Assembly (NCBI GenBank): GCA_002270565.1
Contig: NQMI01000059.1
Span: 62,001 to 126,000, forward strand
DNA: 64,000 bases
Source of the DNA: Stenocarpella maydis
Lineage: Eukaryota > Ascomycota > Sordariomycetes > Diaporthales > Diaporthaceae
Direction: 5' to 3'
A model generated the notes under the pieces. The model saw only the letters and a list, made by a program, of their open reading frames with translations, ran no database searches and was not told the DNA's origin. Made by a program: the position numbers and the translations under genes. Below are positions 34,413 through 46,248 of the stretch, one piece after another; within the stretch, counting starts at the first letter, position 1, and the number at the start of each line of letters is the position of its first letter.

Positions 34413-36610
34413 ATGATTCCAGACACCTCCTCCATAACCGGCTACACCATCTTCCGGGAAGAGCCCAGCGACGCCGCTCCAGACCTGTCCCAACAACGCC
34501 CAGTACACCCTCTTGGTAAGTGCAGAGGCCACGCCACCCGCGACAAGTGAGGTGGATGCATAATGGCTCAAACGGAGACGCCGAGCTGACCCGAGACCTA
34601 TGTGTAGATCAGCTATCGATCGAAGAGATCCGGCGTGCTGCAAAGCTCATCAAGGAGTATGCCAGCCCAAAGGCGCTGAAATTCAACTGCATCAGTCTGC
34701 GCGAGCCCAAGAAGAGTGAGTATGCAGCCTTCAAGTCAGGCAGCGGCCCTCGCCCGGACCGTCGTGCCTTTGCAATCGTCATCGAGCGTGGTCCTTCGTC
34801 GCAGATCTCCGAGGTTGTCGTCAACCTGAAGACGTCTCGAATCGAGACCTGGAAGGATGTCACGGACGTTGGTCCGCCCCTGACCCTGGAGGACCTAGAC
34901 GTCTGTGAGGCCGTCGCCCGAAAGGACCCGCGTGTCATCGCGGCGTGCCGCGAGCTCGGCATCCACGACATGTCAAAGGTCTTCATCGATGCGTGGGCCA
35001 TTGGCTTCGACCACCGCTGGGGCACTGAGCGCCGACTGCAGCAGGGTATTCCCTACTACCGTAACTCTCCTGGCGACAACCAGTACGCTCACCCTCTTGA
35101 CTTCACCGTTGTCCTCGACACCGAGAAGGAGGAGGTCTTGTCTGTCGACGTCCGGCTGGTGAACGGCGAGCGCACCAAGGTGCCCCTGGAGGAGCACAAC
35201 TACATGCCTGCCTTCATCGGCAAGGACTACCAGCCGGGCAGGCTCAAGCCCATCGATATTACGCAGCCTGAGGGTGTGTCCTTTCGCATGTCCGGAAGCG
35301 AAATCTTCTGGGCGGGACTGAAGATGCACATCGGCTTCAACTATCGCGAGGGCATCGTGCTCTCGGACGTGCGCATCGACGACCCCTACGAGGGCCGCGA
35401 GCGCAGCCTCTTCAACCGCCTCAGCGTTGTCGAGATGGTTGTCCCGTACGGCAACCCTGATCCTCCTCACCACCGCAAACACGCCTTCGACGTGGGCGAG
35501 TACGGCACCGGACTCATGACCAACTCTCTGAAGCTTGGGTGCGACTGCAAGGGTGTGATCCACTACATGGACGCCATCATGGCGGTGGGCACCGGGGAGG
35601 CGGCTGTGGTTAAGAATGCAGTCTGTATCCACGAGGAGGATAATGGTCTGCTCTACAAGCACACGGATTTCCGTGACGGCACCGTCATCTCGGCCCGAGA
35701 CCGCAAGCTCATCATCTCGCAGGTCATGACAGCTGCCAACTACGAGTACGGTTTCTATCACACGTTCACCCTCGATGGTACCTACAAGCTGGAGATCAAG
35801 CTTACGGGCCAGCTGAACACGTACTGCATGCACCCCAGCGAGACAGCCGCGCCGTACGGCACCGAGGTCGCGCCAACCATCACCGCGCACAACCACCAGC
35901 ACATTTTCTCCCTGCGCGTCGACCCGGAGGTGGACGGCCCAAACAACTCAGTCGTGCAAAACGACGCCGTCCTCTCCGACGACCCCCTCGGCTCGGCCGG
36001 CAACCCGTACGGAAACGGGTTCTACTGCAAGAAGACGCCCCTCCGGACGGCCCTCGAGGGCGCCGCCGAGTACACCGCCGAGACGAGCCGGTCCTGGGAC
36101 ATCATCAACCCCAACAGCACCAACACCAACACCAAGAAGCCCGTCGCCTACAAGATCCTCAACAGCAGCTGCCCGAAGCTCCTCGCCAAGCCGGGCAGCA
36201 TGCTCTGGAAGCGCGCCGGCTTCGCGCGCAAGGCCCTCTGGGTCGTGCCCTACAGGGACTACGAGCTGTACCCGGCCGGCGACTACGTGTGCCAGTCGAG
36301 CGGCGAGGAGGGCCACCCCTTCAACCCGACCGTGGTGGACTGGGCCGCCAAGGACGAGCCCATCGAGAACACGGACATCGTCTGCTACGTGCAGTTCGGC
36401 CTGACGCACTTCCCGCGCACCGAGGACTACCCCCTCATGCCGGCCGAGCCGGTCAGCGTCATGCTCAGGGCCTCCAACTTCTTCCGCAAGAACCCGGCGC
36501 TGTGGGTGCCCCCGTCCGCGTTCGACGGCGACAAGACGTCCAAGAATGCATTTCCCGGGCCGGGCGGGTCTGCTGCGCCGTGCTGCGGCAACAGGGACAG
36601 CAAACTCTGA
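34413..36610 (+). CDS. Copper amine oxidase with peroxisomal SKL end
   Basis: Oxidises primary amines to aldehyde, ammonia and hydrogen peroxide using copper and topaquinone. Exons 34413-34515 and 34608-36610 give 701 aa. The 92-nt intron (GTAAGT...TGTAG) joins VHPL to DQLSIEEI, the usual HPLDxLS start of the family. The topaquinone motif is ANYEY with the precursor Tyr413. The proposed catalytic base is Asp329 in FDVGEYGTG. The copper ligands are His462 and/or His464 and His466 in HNHQH, plus His635 in LTHFPRTEDYPLMP. The last residues RDSKL form a type 1 peroxisomal targeting signal. No lesion is seen. The aldehyde dehydrogenase next door has the same signal, which suggests they act in sequence. 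Substrate range is not predictable. Confidence 0.95.
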
Positions 36611-36982
36611 AGCGTGGGTTATGCAACGGTCAAGGAGACATGGCAATGATCACTACCAGTTAATAGACTCCCACTTAGGCAACTGCATTTGAACTAAGAA
36701 GAGAATTACTTATATATTCGAAATACATAAGTACCTTGAAGCCAGAAACAGGTAAAGGGTGAAGGACTTCAGTATTACTTTTGCCAAGACTGCCCAATGT
36801 CACATATTTAAGTAACTGAATTCAATGATTCACGTGCTAACTAGTTATGTGATATGAAAACTGTAACTTTCAAAAGCTATGTACTGTTATTTAACGCCCA
36901 CAAGTCAGTCGGTTAGAGGCCAACGACAAAGAAAAGCGAATGGACACTCGGGCATGAAGCTCAAGCAACACAGAGAAGTAAA

Positions 36983-36990
<8 letters not shown>

Positions 36991-37029
<39 letters not shown>
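36991..37029. repeat. (AG)n microsatellite
   Basis: About twenty AG units preceded by a run of A, between the amine oxidase and the broken small secreted protein gene. Confidence 0.9.
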
Positions 37030-37032
<3 letters not shown>

Positions 37033-37094
37033 CACTCCATTTTGCCCACTCAGGCCTGCATCACCAGCTGCCCACACCTCAGCCAGGCGGCCGC

Positions 37095-37617
37095 CTACTC
37101 CGCAAGCTTAAAGGTGCCGAAGCCCTCCGGGATGTCAGCAGCCGACGCGCCGGCCCTCCCGAGCTCAAGAAGCTCCGCGACGGGCAGCTCGGCCTCGGCG
37201 ATGGCGGTGTAGTTGTAGCGGGTCCCGTCGGCGAGGTACACAACATCGGGCCGGACGCAGCTGGCCGCCTCCTCCTCTCCCCCCCCCCGGGGCCGCCACG
37301 GGCCAGCATCTTGCGGCTGTTGAAGCCGTACCCCAGCCCTCCGAACGGCCTGTTGCCGAGGCACACGTAGTCGCGCGCGGCGCTGTCCTGCTGCTCGCGG
37401 ACGGGCGTGCCCGGCACTGGAGGACCCGCGGGGGATGCCCGGAAGGAGCCGCTCGACAAGAAGGTGCCCGCGTTGACGCTGCAGCACGTGTCCGGGTTGA
37501 TGCCCTAGCAGATGGCGCCGCCGCCGCCGGTGCTGCACCCGCCTCGAACTCGAGGTGCAGGTCGACGGCGGTGGCGGCGGTGGCGAGGATGCTGGTGACG
37601 AGGGTGAAGGGCTTCAT
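37095..37617 (-). pseudogene. Broken small secreted cysteine-containing protein
   Basis: The start is a clear signal peptide (MKPFTLVTSILATAATAVDL). The continuation moves between frames: CSTGGGGAIC, a TAG stop at 37508-37506, GINPDTCCSVNAGTFLSSGS, RDYVCLGNRPFGGLGYGFNS, then after a C-run CVRPDVVYLADGTRYNYTAIAE and the end FGTFKLAE. At least two shifts (near 37540 and in the C/G run near 37281-37295) and one stop are needed. The stop could be TGG changed to TAG. The intact parent would be a secreted protein of about 170 aa with several cysteines, effector-like in form, but no family is recognised. Sequencing errors in homopolymers could account for part of this. Confidence 0.6.
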
Positions 37618-38818
37618 GTTGGCTGGTCTTGGGGCTTCTTGCGAGAGAGTAAGAGCTGGAGGATTGCTTGATGTGCTGGAGTAGCTGCTTTGCTGCTGGG
37701 GCGAGTGGAGATGCTTGGGAGGGATGGAGAGAGGAAAGGTTCAAAAGGTTTTCAAGAGAGACCGGAGCTCAGTCTTTTATGTTCTGCGAAAGGCTGTTTG
37801 TTGCCATGGGCTTCTTTTTGACTCTGTACCAGCCTTGTTGTCTGCTTCCCTGTGCTCTGCCCTCAAGTGCTACTCCAGATGCTTCGTTCACGCCATCGTT
37901 TCCAGAGCCCGAGGTGTGGCTTCTGCGCAGCACAACCTTCTCTGCAACCTTCTTGGTCCTTCGTTTTAGTGTGTCGTTTCCAGAGTCCGAGGCTACCGGG
38001 CTTCCCATCCTCGTCCCCTCGCTTGTGATGTTGATGACTTAGGAGAGTAATTCGTTATTGCACGGCGCTAGCTTTCAGGTCTGTCAGATTCAGGTAGTAT
38101 TATAGTAGTCTTCCAGACGTTCTTGTCATCATTCCAGCTTACTATTCCATTCAATTTAGCAACTGATTGTTCATTCCTTTGTTTCCAGAGTCCGAGCTTT
38201 TAGGCAATCGTATCTTCTCTACTATCTTGCGAATTACAAGCAGAGTAATCTTGATGTATTATTGGGCTAGCGGTTGGGCCCATGCAGTTGATACTACAGT
38301 TCTACCAGTCTTTTTACATATTGTCGGATAATTTGAGCATAGTTGCCGGTCAATCGAATGTTATGTAACTTTAATGAACGTACATTCCTCCGTTTCCAGA
38401 GTCTGAGACTTCTAGCATCCCACCCTCTGGTCCGAACAAGGAGGACCTTTCGGGTTCTTCGTCTATTCGATTTTGGAATATGTGTTGAAGATATTGATTT
38501 GGAGTAACAGGGTTGCTCTTGGCAGGTGTCGTTCTCAATCCGATCACAATCCCTTTTCTGAAAGATAAAATAGTAAATTAATAAACTTTGAAGAGCGGGG
38601 GGGGGGGGGCGGCGGTCTTAGATCTAACATTTTGGAGTTGAGTCTGCTATACGGCTTTAATTGAGTGACTGACGTGTTAATACCAGGGGGTGCTTGCTGA
38701 CAGACCGCTCTCCTGCCTTCTAACAGGACTCTGACGACCCGGAATCCTGCGTTCTGTTACGCAGACATGTAGCGAGGTGCGGTGGATCAATTAGGTGGCG
38801 GGAGGTCGGCTACGGCTA
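37618..38818. repeat. Intergenic DNA with four GTTTCCAGAGTCCGAG repeats
   Basis: The motif GTTTCCAGAGTCCGAG or a one-base variant occurs at 37898, 37976, 38181 and 38392, and the last three are spaced about 205-211 bases. The flanks are less similar. A run of 13 or more G stands near 38598. No gene is recognised. Confidence 0.55.
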
Positions 38819-40229
38819 CAGTGCGACCGAAAAAGTCTTGGGACACTCCCGCAGATCCCACCCACCCCCACAACCACCACCCAACTTCAACGACGCGTAG
38901 AATTACGAGGAAATTAGTTAAGGACTATTAACTTATATCATATTACTCATTAGAGTCTTCTGATTAATATTTTGTATAGCTTCCCCTGCATCTACAGACC
39001 GCTTCCAATCTCCACTTGAGTGATTGAATGATATTATCAATCTTGCCCTAATCTATTGCCCACCACGCCGCCTTCACGCATTAACTAAAATATGCCATAT
39101 TAGCCCCATTTCGAGTTAATTCCCATAAATTCGGGTATCATTTATTTATCTCTACTTTAAGAAGCTTCCAGATATTCTTGATTGGGTTTAAATCAGGTAA
39201 CTGTAAAGGCTAATCTATTAGAGAGATTCCATATGCTAGAATAAAGAATTGCACTACTTCTATAGTGTAAATTCGAGTGTTATCTTGCTGGAAGTTATAT
39301 ATCCCATCATAATAAGGAAGAAGGGCCTCTTGCAAGATCTTTAGGTATGAATTTATAGTGTATCCATTACATCTAGCCTCTGGATCTCTTTTTATTATAA
39401 TAAGGTTACTCTAGCCACCTAACTAAATGGCACCCTATATTATTATAGAGATTATAGGCTTTATATTAGCTTTTAAGTTGACTTTTTACCTATGATATTG
39501 CTAGTTAGAGAAGCCTTAAACCCACTCTAAAGGTTTGAAGGGATAGTTCTAGATGCTGCACTCATTAGAGAAGATTGCCTAAAAGGGGGGATATTGTAAG
39601 TGGAGGAGGCATGCAAGCTGATATTTTAGGGCAAACTTTAAATACTAATCCTTAGTAAACACTCTATATTATAATGCTATAACTTGGCCTAATAATAGTA
39701 AAGCTTCTTATCTTCTTCTAATAAAGGTATCTAGTGTGTAGCTTGCTAGTAATTAATATAAATTAACTTTAAGGTGGCATAAATTATATTATTAGATATA
39801 TTAATACCTAGCAACTTCTGGATCTCATTATATAGCAAACGGTCTTCTTTAAGGATAAGTAACTTTAACTGGTAAATAGAGCGGTTATTAAAGTATCTGG
39901 GATAACTACTACATGGCTTAGGAGAAATTTTCCTATTGCATTACTATTTATCTTTCTTCTAATAGATTATTAACCTCATAATGCTGGTTTCATGATAAAT
40001 TTAAGTTAGGGTTTTATCCTTTATTGACGCGCTTAAAACTGCACCGATTTAAGCTAGAGTAAGTTTATAAGAAAACCCACGGTTTAAAGTTATCTCCCCA
40101 AGAAACAAGCGCTTGTAAGGAGGCATGGTAGTTGCAGGAGAGAAGATTGAAGTTTTGGGTGGGTGTAACGCGAAAACGCATTTTGCACTATGGGGACGCG
40201 AGTGTCCCAAGACCTTTTCGGCCCCACTG
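38819..40229 (-). mobile_element. RIP-damaged Tc1/mariner transposon
   Basis: A 1411 bp element flanked by TA on both sides. The inverted ends are CAGTGCGACCGAAAAAGTCT at the left and the complement of CAGTGGGGCCGAAAAGGTCT at the right. The minus-strand translation, with several stops, shows the mariner DDE signature: YNFQQDNTRIYTIEVVQFF and, further on, LPDLNPIKNIWKLLK. Changes such as the stop before PLQLPDLNP (normally WP) fit RIP. The transposase cannot be functional. Confidence 0.88.
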
Positions 40230-40231
40230 TA

Positions 40232-42589
40232 CTTAATTGCCCACGATAGCTAGAAGAATCAACAACCGCGTATCTACCATTTGACTGCACCCTAAGGTGA
40301 CTCCCACATATAATGCTATTTAGGCTAGCAGTATTATTAAAGGCTTTAATAACTATTTGCAGTATAGTGTCCATGTTTATAATACAGCTAATTTCCGTAG
40401 TTAGAATATTATATATTTTTTAAAGACGATATATAGCCTCTTAGCCTTTCTAATTACCTAATATACTTTTATTAGCATCTCTTTATATAAAATGCCTAGG
40501 ATGTTTATATTATTTTAGAAGTCTTTAGATACGAAATCTATTACTATATTATATAATATTCAGGCTGAAAATAATTCTATATAAAGAATAATATATTAAG
40601 TTTAATTAAGGGAGAATCTATACTAAAGGTAAGAATATTACCTATATATGAAAGGGATAAGTAAACTAGCTATATTAAGTAGACCCCTATATAGAAGATG
40701 CTTCTTAATAATATATTATATAGTAGGCTCAAGGTACTTATATAGCCTTAATGCTAAAGGCTTTATATAATCTATTTATTGCTATTTAAGTTAAAGATCC
40801 TAAGAAAAAAAATGTTAATACCCTAAATATATGAATTAAGTAATAGATAAAGAACCTATTAAGAATATTAATATTTATATTCTTGAACTTTATATAAATA
40901 AAGCTATATACCTTTATTAATAATTCCTTTTTTAATAATGAGGATCTTAGTTTATAGCTTATTTTCATTATTATAGTAGATGTAGAAGTAGATTATATAA
41001 ATACTATCTCTAAAATTAAAGGTAATATTATGTATTAGAGCTTAACTAAGTATAAAAGATTTATATAAAGCATTCTAATAAGTAAACTCTATAGCATAAT
41101 CGCTAGGTTTAATAACAAGATTATTCTTAATATAACACTTAACTAGATAATAAACTCCCTAAATATACTATAAATTCTAATAGTTTTCTATTTAAACTTA
41201 GAATCTTTATATAAATACTTAATTAGGCTAAATATANNNNNNNNNNNNNNNNNNNNNNNNNNNNNNNNNNNNNNNNNNNNNNNNNNNNNNNNNNNNNNNN
41301 NNNNNATTATATTTTTTTAAACCGTTATATAAAAGGAAGAGGTTTTGAAAAGAAGATAAATTAATGGTAAAAGTAATCTAGTAGATACTTATATAAAGAA
41401 GAATCCTAATCGTATTTTAAAATAATTTATCTTTATAAATACGCTTAATATTTATATAGAAGCTTTTATAAATAAGCTAAATAGAAGGAGTTCATATAAT
41501 ATAGAGAAACTAGTTATATAAACCATATTATGTAAAAATAAAAAGATATAAATAATATATCTTTAAGAACTATATTATGAGTTGGACCTAAAATTTAAGC
41601 TTTAATAAGCTTAAATCTTACTATTAAACTACATAATTAAAATTAAAAATATATTATCCATACCTTATGTAATATAAAATAGGGAGAATATATAAGGGTG
41701 TAATAAATATATAATTACATTGGAAAAAAAGGTATAAGATACTTATAAATTTAAACCTTAGAATTAAGGAATATATGAGAAGGCCAGGTTGGAACCCTTA
41801 GAATATATAATAAGATGAAGCTAGAAGGGCTAGATATATAAAGAGAATGGCTTAAGATGGTAAGAATAGGCTATAAACATATAATAAGACCTTCGAACTA
41901 ATATAAGGATATAACTAGGATAATATTAGAATAGAGCTAGGATTTTAGCAATATATAATAAATAGAGATAGAATAGGGCCTAAATAAGTTTAAGATAGAA
42001 TAAAGATAAGAGTATAATACCTATATGTATAATGGATAGACCTAGGATAGCCCTTTAGGTATATAACAAGATGCTAAATAGAGCTCTAGAGAGGAGCTAA
42101 ATAGATAAGGAATAGAAGCTTAAAAAGTAAAAAAATATAAAGATTACGTAAATAAATATAGGATAATACTAATAAGGTGATAAAGACGATAAGCTTAATT
42201 TACTAGCTATATTATAAAAAAACTCTTTACGCTAATACTATATTATTATAAATATAAGAAAGTAGAATTCATTATATAAAAACTAGTTTCATTTCTAAAT
42301 CTTAAAATTTATTATTTATCTTTACATAAAAATTTCATTTAGAATGTGAGGGTTATAAGAAAAGCTAATAATAAAGCTTAAACTATTATAATAAGGAGAA
42401 TTATTATCTAAATGCTTATTATTTAAGTTTATATTAATGTTATTTCAAGAGGTAGAAGTATTATAATTTTCATAATTATTATTATTTGAATTATTATAAG
42501 TAATCTTTTATTGTGAAAATGTATCCTCTAAATATACTTAGCTAGTATAATAATAATATTAAAGGCTATATAAAGACTAAATATAATTA
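40232..42589. repeat. AT-rich RIP desert with an assembly gap
   Basis: Extremely AT-rich and full of stops. A 69-base run of N lies at 41237-41305. No domain can be read on either strand. Confidence 0.6.
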
Positions 42590-42988
42590 GTATTGAAAAC
42601 GGGCCAAGAGGGAGAGCGAGAGGGCAAAACCTCCACACACACAAAAAGGCACACGTTCTGCCAGAGCCCTGATCAAGCAACCACCCCAAGAGGAGCGTGG
42701 AAGGCAAGAAGAGGAGCCCCTGACGCGATAGGAGAGTTATGAGGGGAATAGAGGGTGCCAAAAAGGAGAGGCAGAAAAAGAGGGCACAAGAAATGATTTC
42801 ACAGTACACACGTATATATCAGACAGATACAAATTCACAGGGTATAAAAAGATTGATTCTCTAGGACTAGAAATTTCTCAAAAGCAATGCAGGAAGGCCC
42901 CTTCTTATAGCCTTGGAGGGGGGGGGATGCCAAGGCTGGTTTTCCTCCGGATTCCGAAACATGCCAGTTCCCATAGACCCCGGAACAG
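42590..42988 (-). repeat. Candidate solo LTR, little RIP damage
   Basis: An island of ordinary composition inside the AT desert. On the minus strand it begins TGTTCCGGGGTCTATGGG, has a TATA-like GCTATAAGAAGGGG about 90 bases in and TTTTTATACCC further on. The right edge near 42590 is estimated from composition. There is no second copy in the window, so the LTR call rests on form only. Confidence 0.4.
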
Positions 42989-44750
42989 TATAAGTGCTAC
43001 TCTAGTAGTTAGTAAGATATATATATTAGTGAAATTTCTTAATATACCTAGTGCTAGTATACTTATTAGTATACTTATATAAAAACTAATAGCTATAAGA
43101 GGTAATAATGATTATATAAAAGTAACTCTCCTAGTAAAATATCTTAGTAAATAGGTTTATAAAGGATTTGTTAGAAGAAAGCTAAATCTTAATATTATAA
43201 GAAGGTATTTATATAATATGCTCTTTTTATTCTAAGTATTATATAAAAACTAAATTTATTTCATAAAGGTAAAATAGTTTAAGGGAAATTTATAGTAATA
43301 AAAAATGTAATTATAAGCTACTTATTAATAAGACGTCTAACTAAAAGTATAAGTTATTATATACTAGTAGTAGTTTTATAAATAATAGATAGGTATATAA
43401 AGATAAAGAGAATAAGAGATATAATAATACATAAGATAGTAAAAAACGGAAATAATGATAAGATTATATAATACTTTAATATGAAGAGGAAGCTTATAAG
43501 ATATATATATATATTATAATAAAAAGAAGAAAAATAATAGAAGATGAAGGAGAAGCAATTATATGTTTAAATAGTTATTAAAATAATATATATATATATA
43601 TTATTAATATTCTTTCTCCTAATAATTGAGTAAATACTTATGTATATAAGCAATTTATTAGTAAGTAACTTATTAATCATAAATAAAAAAGCTATTAAAA
43701 GGCCTAAAAAAGAGTTTCTCTTATTTACTATTTTGAAAAACTATGCTTTATATAAATGGAGGAAGATGAAATCAAAAGAATATTATTATAATATCTAGAG
43801 GTTAATTAATCTTCTAAATGTACTATATAATACTTATATTAAGCTTAGTTATTTATAGGTAAATTGACTTAACCATAACTATAAAAGATAACTTTAAGAA
43901 AGAGCTATTATATAAATAATTTAACGTATTTAAAAGTCTAGGTTTTAGGAGTATATAGTCCTAAAAGAAAAGAAAGTTTATATTAGAATATTATTATATT
44001 AGATTATATATAATTCTATTAGGCTAAACTGCCTAACTAAGTAAAGGGGCTTAGTAGGGGAAGAGGCTACTTTTCCTGTTTATATGAAATGCCCCTGCTT
44101 TCTCTAGGTAGTTAGAAAAGCAAGCAATTATAGACCCATTAAACAGAACCCTACATATATACATAATATCGCCATATAGCAAAGGCTATTCCATATTAGA
44201 AGTATATATTATAAACTAACTATTTTAAACTATACTAATTATTCTTCATTCCTTATAGTAATTATTATTTATTTTAATTCAGAATAAAAACTTCGAAATT
44301 ATAACTGGTTCATAAACGTTATTTAGTTTAAAATATTAAAATAATTAATAATAAAAATTTTAATATTGATGGAAAATAAATTATAGGCTTAAAAATAAGA
44401 AAGATATTATATTTATATTTATTTATTTAAGAAGTTATTTTTATTATAAATAAATAAATACATTTTATTAATAAGGGCGCTTTATATTTAATGTTAAAGA
44501 CGTAAGATTTCGTTAATTAAAGGGCTTTAAATATAAGCTTTTTATTAAATATTAGTATTTTTTATATAAATATATAAAAGTTCTTAATATTCAATCTTAT
44601 TATTTTATTTATTTATTTTATAAATAAGGCTTTTATAGTAGTACAAATAAATATACTTAATAAAGAAAATGTTTTATATTATTCTAGTATATTTAGGTTT
44701 TTTTAAGAGAGATTTAATATTTTTCATTTATTTACTTTTCTCGTCTAGGG
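42989..44750. repeat. AT-rich RIP desert
   Basis: Stop-filled AT-rich DNA with no readable domain. It ends sharply near 44750, where gene-like composition returns. Confidence 0.55.
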
Positions 44751-44883
44751 TACATTACCATTCTAAAAGAATGGAAAAACTGACGTGAGTGGCGCATGCG
44801 GCTCCGTCTAAATTGTCCAACCTCCGCATTCTCGCAGCTCGTCAACCGACCTTCCAATTCCAACTTCTCAGTTAGAGAAGAAG

Positions 44884-46248
44884 CATGCACCACGACGAGA
44901 TGCCTTCGTGCCTCGAAAAGCCTGCGAAACCTCGACTCTCCAGCCTGGGCTTGCTAGATGAAGAGCAAATGGCCACGTTTCGCAATGCACTGGAGAAGCT
45001 ACTGCTCCTTGAAATCTCAGAGTCAACTTACGCGGAGAGATTATCGATGGACTACCGACTCTAGAGTCTTGGAATGCATTTTATGACTGGCTTCCAGCGA
45101 CGAGAAACCCCATTGTGGAACTCAAGCATAAGCAAGTCTGTGTCGGATCCCGCGAGAAAGCCCAGAAGCTTCGCTCCGAATTTGACGTCTATGCCTGGCT
45201 TTTCCCCTCTCAGGTAAGACAATTATCGCTCCTTTTTTGATAATCTCGAGAAAACTTCCCTCACTGAGATCTTGATCCTGCCCTTGTGCTTCTATACTTA
45301 ATCAGGCGCATTTGCTATCGCCAGCAAAGAGAAAACAAAAAATGCTAACGCTATGCCATTGCAGTTGCTCCACGACTTCTAGGACGCTCGCCAAGGGACA
45401 AAAGAGCATGCCCTAGGCCTCATAGAATTACTGGCAAGATCCTGTCATCAGATCGCGGTTTTCATCTTCCAACTGGATGGTGGCGTCCACAAGTACGCTT
45501 TGTACGAAGCCTGGCGGGATGACCCGGATGTTGACCGGCCAATATCCGGCGGCAAGAAGCCACTATCTGCTTTCTCCAATACAGTCTATCATTTCCATGA
45601 GCAGTACCAAATGGTATTGCCGATGTTGCCGGTTATTGGGCCGAATCAAAAATCTTTGGTGGAGTTGTTGTTTTTGACCGCGGACCTTCAGGCACTGAGG
45701 TGAGCCTTGGATTTCTGAAGTGATAATTATGGTTCTGTACAGTTATCATCCGAGTTATTATGGCTGGCTAACATCGATCTTCCTTCTATAACCAGCGTCG
45801 GGAGATGTACTTGCATGGTTGCTCTGTTGATAGCCCCTTTACACTATTCCCCCCTACTCCAGATCAATTTGAGTCCTTGACGTGTTTCCTGCTGTCTCCT
45901 ATCCAGGACGAGCAGCTCGAGGAGGGCCCAAGCGGCAGTTCCGGACCGCTCCCCATCACAGCATCGTCTCTGAACGGCTGGCGATACCATCCGGACGATG
46001 CCATGTCTCGTTTCAATATCTTCCGCGATCGTTACGAGAGGGTGGAGCCGCCGACAAAGCGCTGGAGTTATCACATTGGCAGCGCTACGAACTGGTCTGA
46101 GATTGGGTACGATATGACGCTCATGATGGCCTATCTAGATCGAAGCGAGGGGAAACCTGTGGATGAGGAGGCGGTCGCTGAGGCTGAGGCAGGAGTGAAA
46201 CGAATTACGCCGTCGTCTCCCAATTGGCCAAGTAGCAGGAGCACCTAA
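44884..46248 (+). pseudogene. Degraded multi-exon gene of unknown family
   Basis: Protein-like blocks run in one order on the plus strand: MHHDEMPSCLEKPAKPRLSS at 44884, LESWNAFYDWLPATRNPIVE (about 45060), VHKYALYEAWRDDPDVDRPI (about 45490), [19 protein letters not shown], and from 45955 WRYHPDDAMSRFNIFRDRYE to SPNWPS. Plausible introns begin GTAAGAC at 45214 and GTGAGCC at 45700. Two frame changes or unrecognised introns and one in-frame TAG near 45380 remain. No domain is recognised. It lies at the edge of the AT desert, upstream of a HET gene. Confidence 0.4.

Noticed and set aside
34973..35902. 309-aa minus-strand open frame
   Set aside because: Antisense shadow of the copper amine oxidase.
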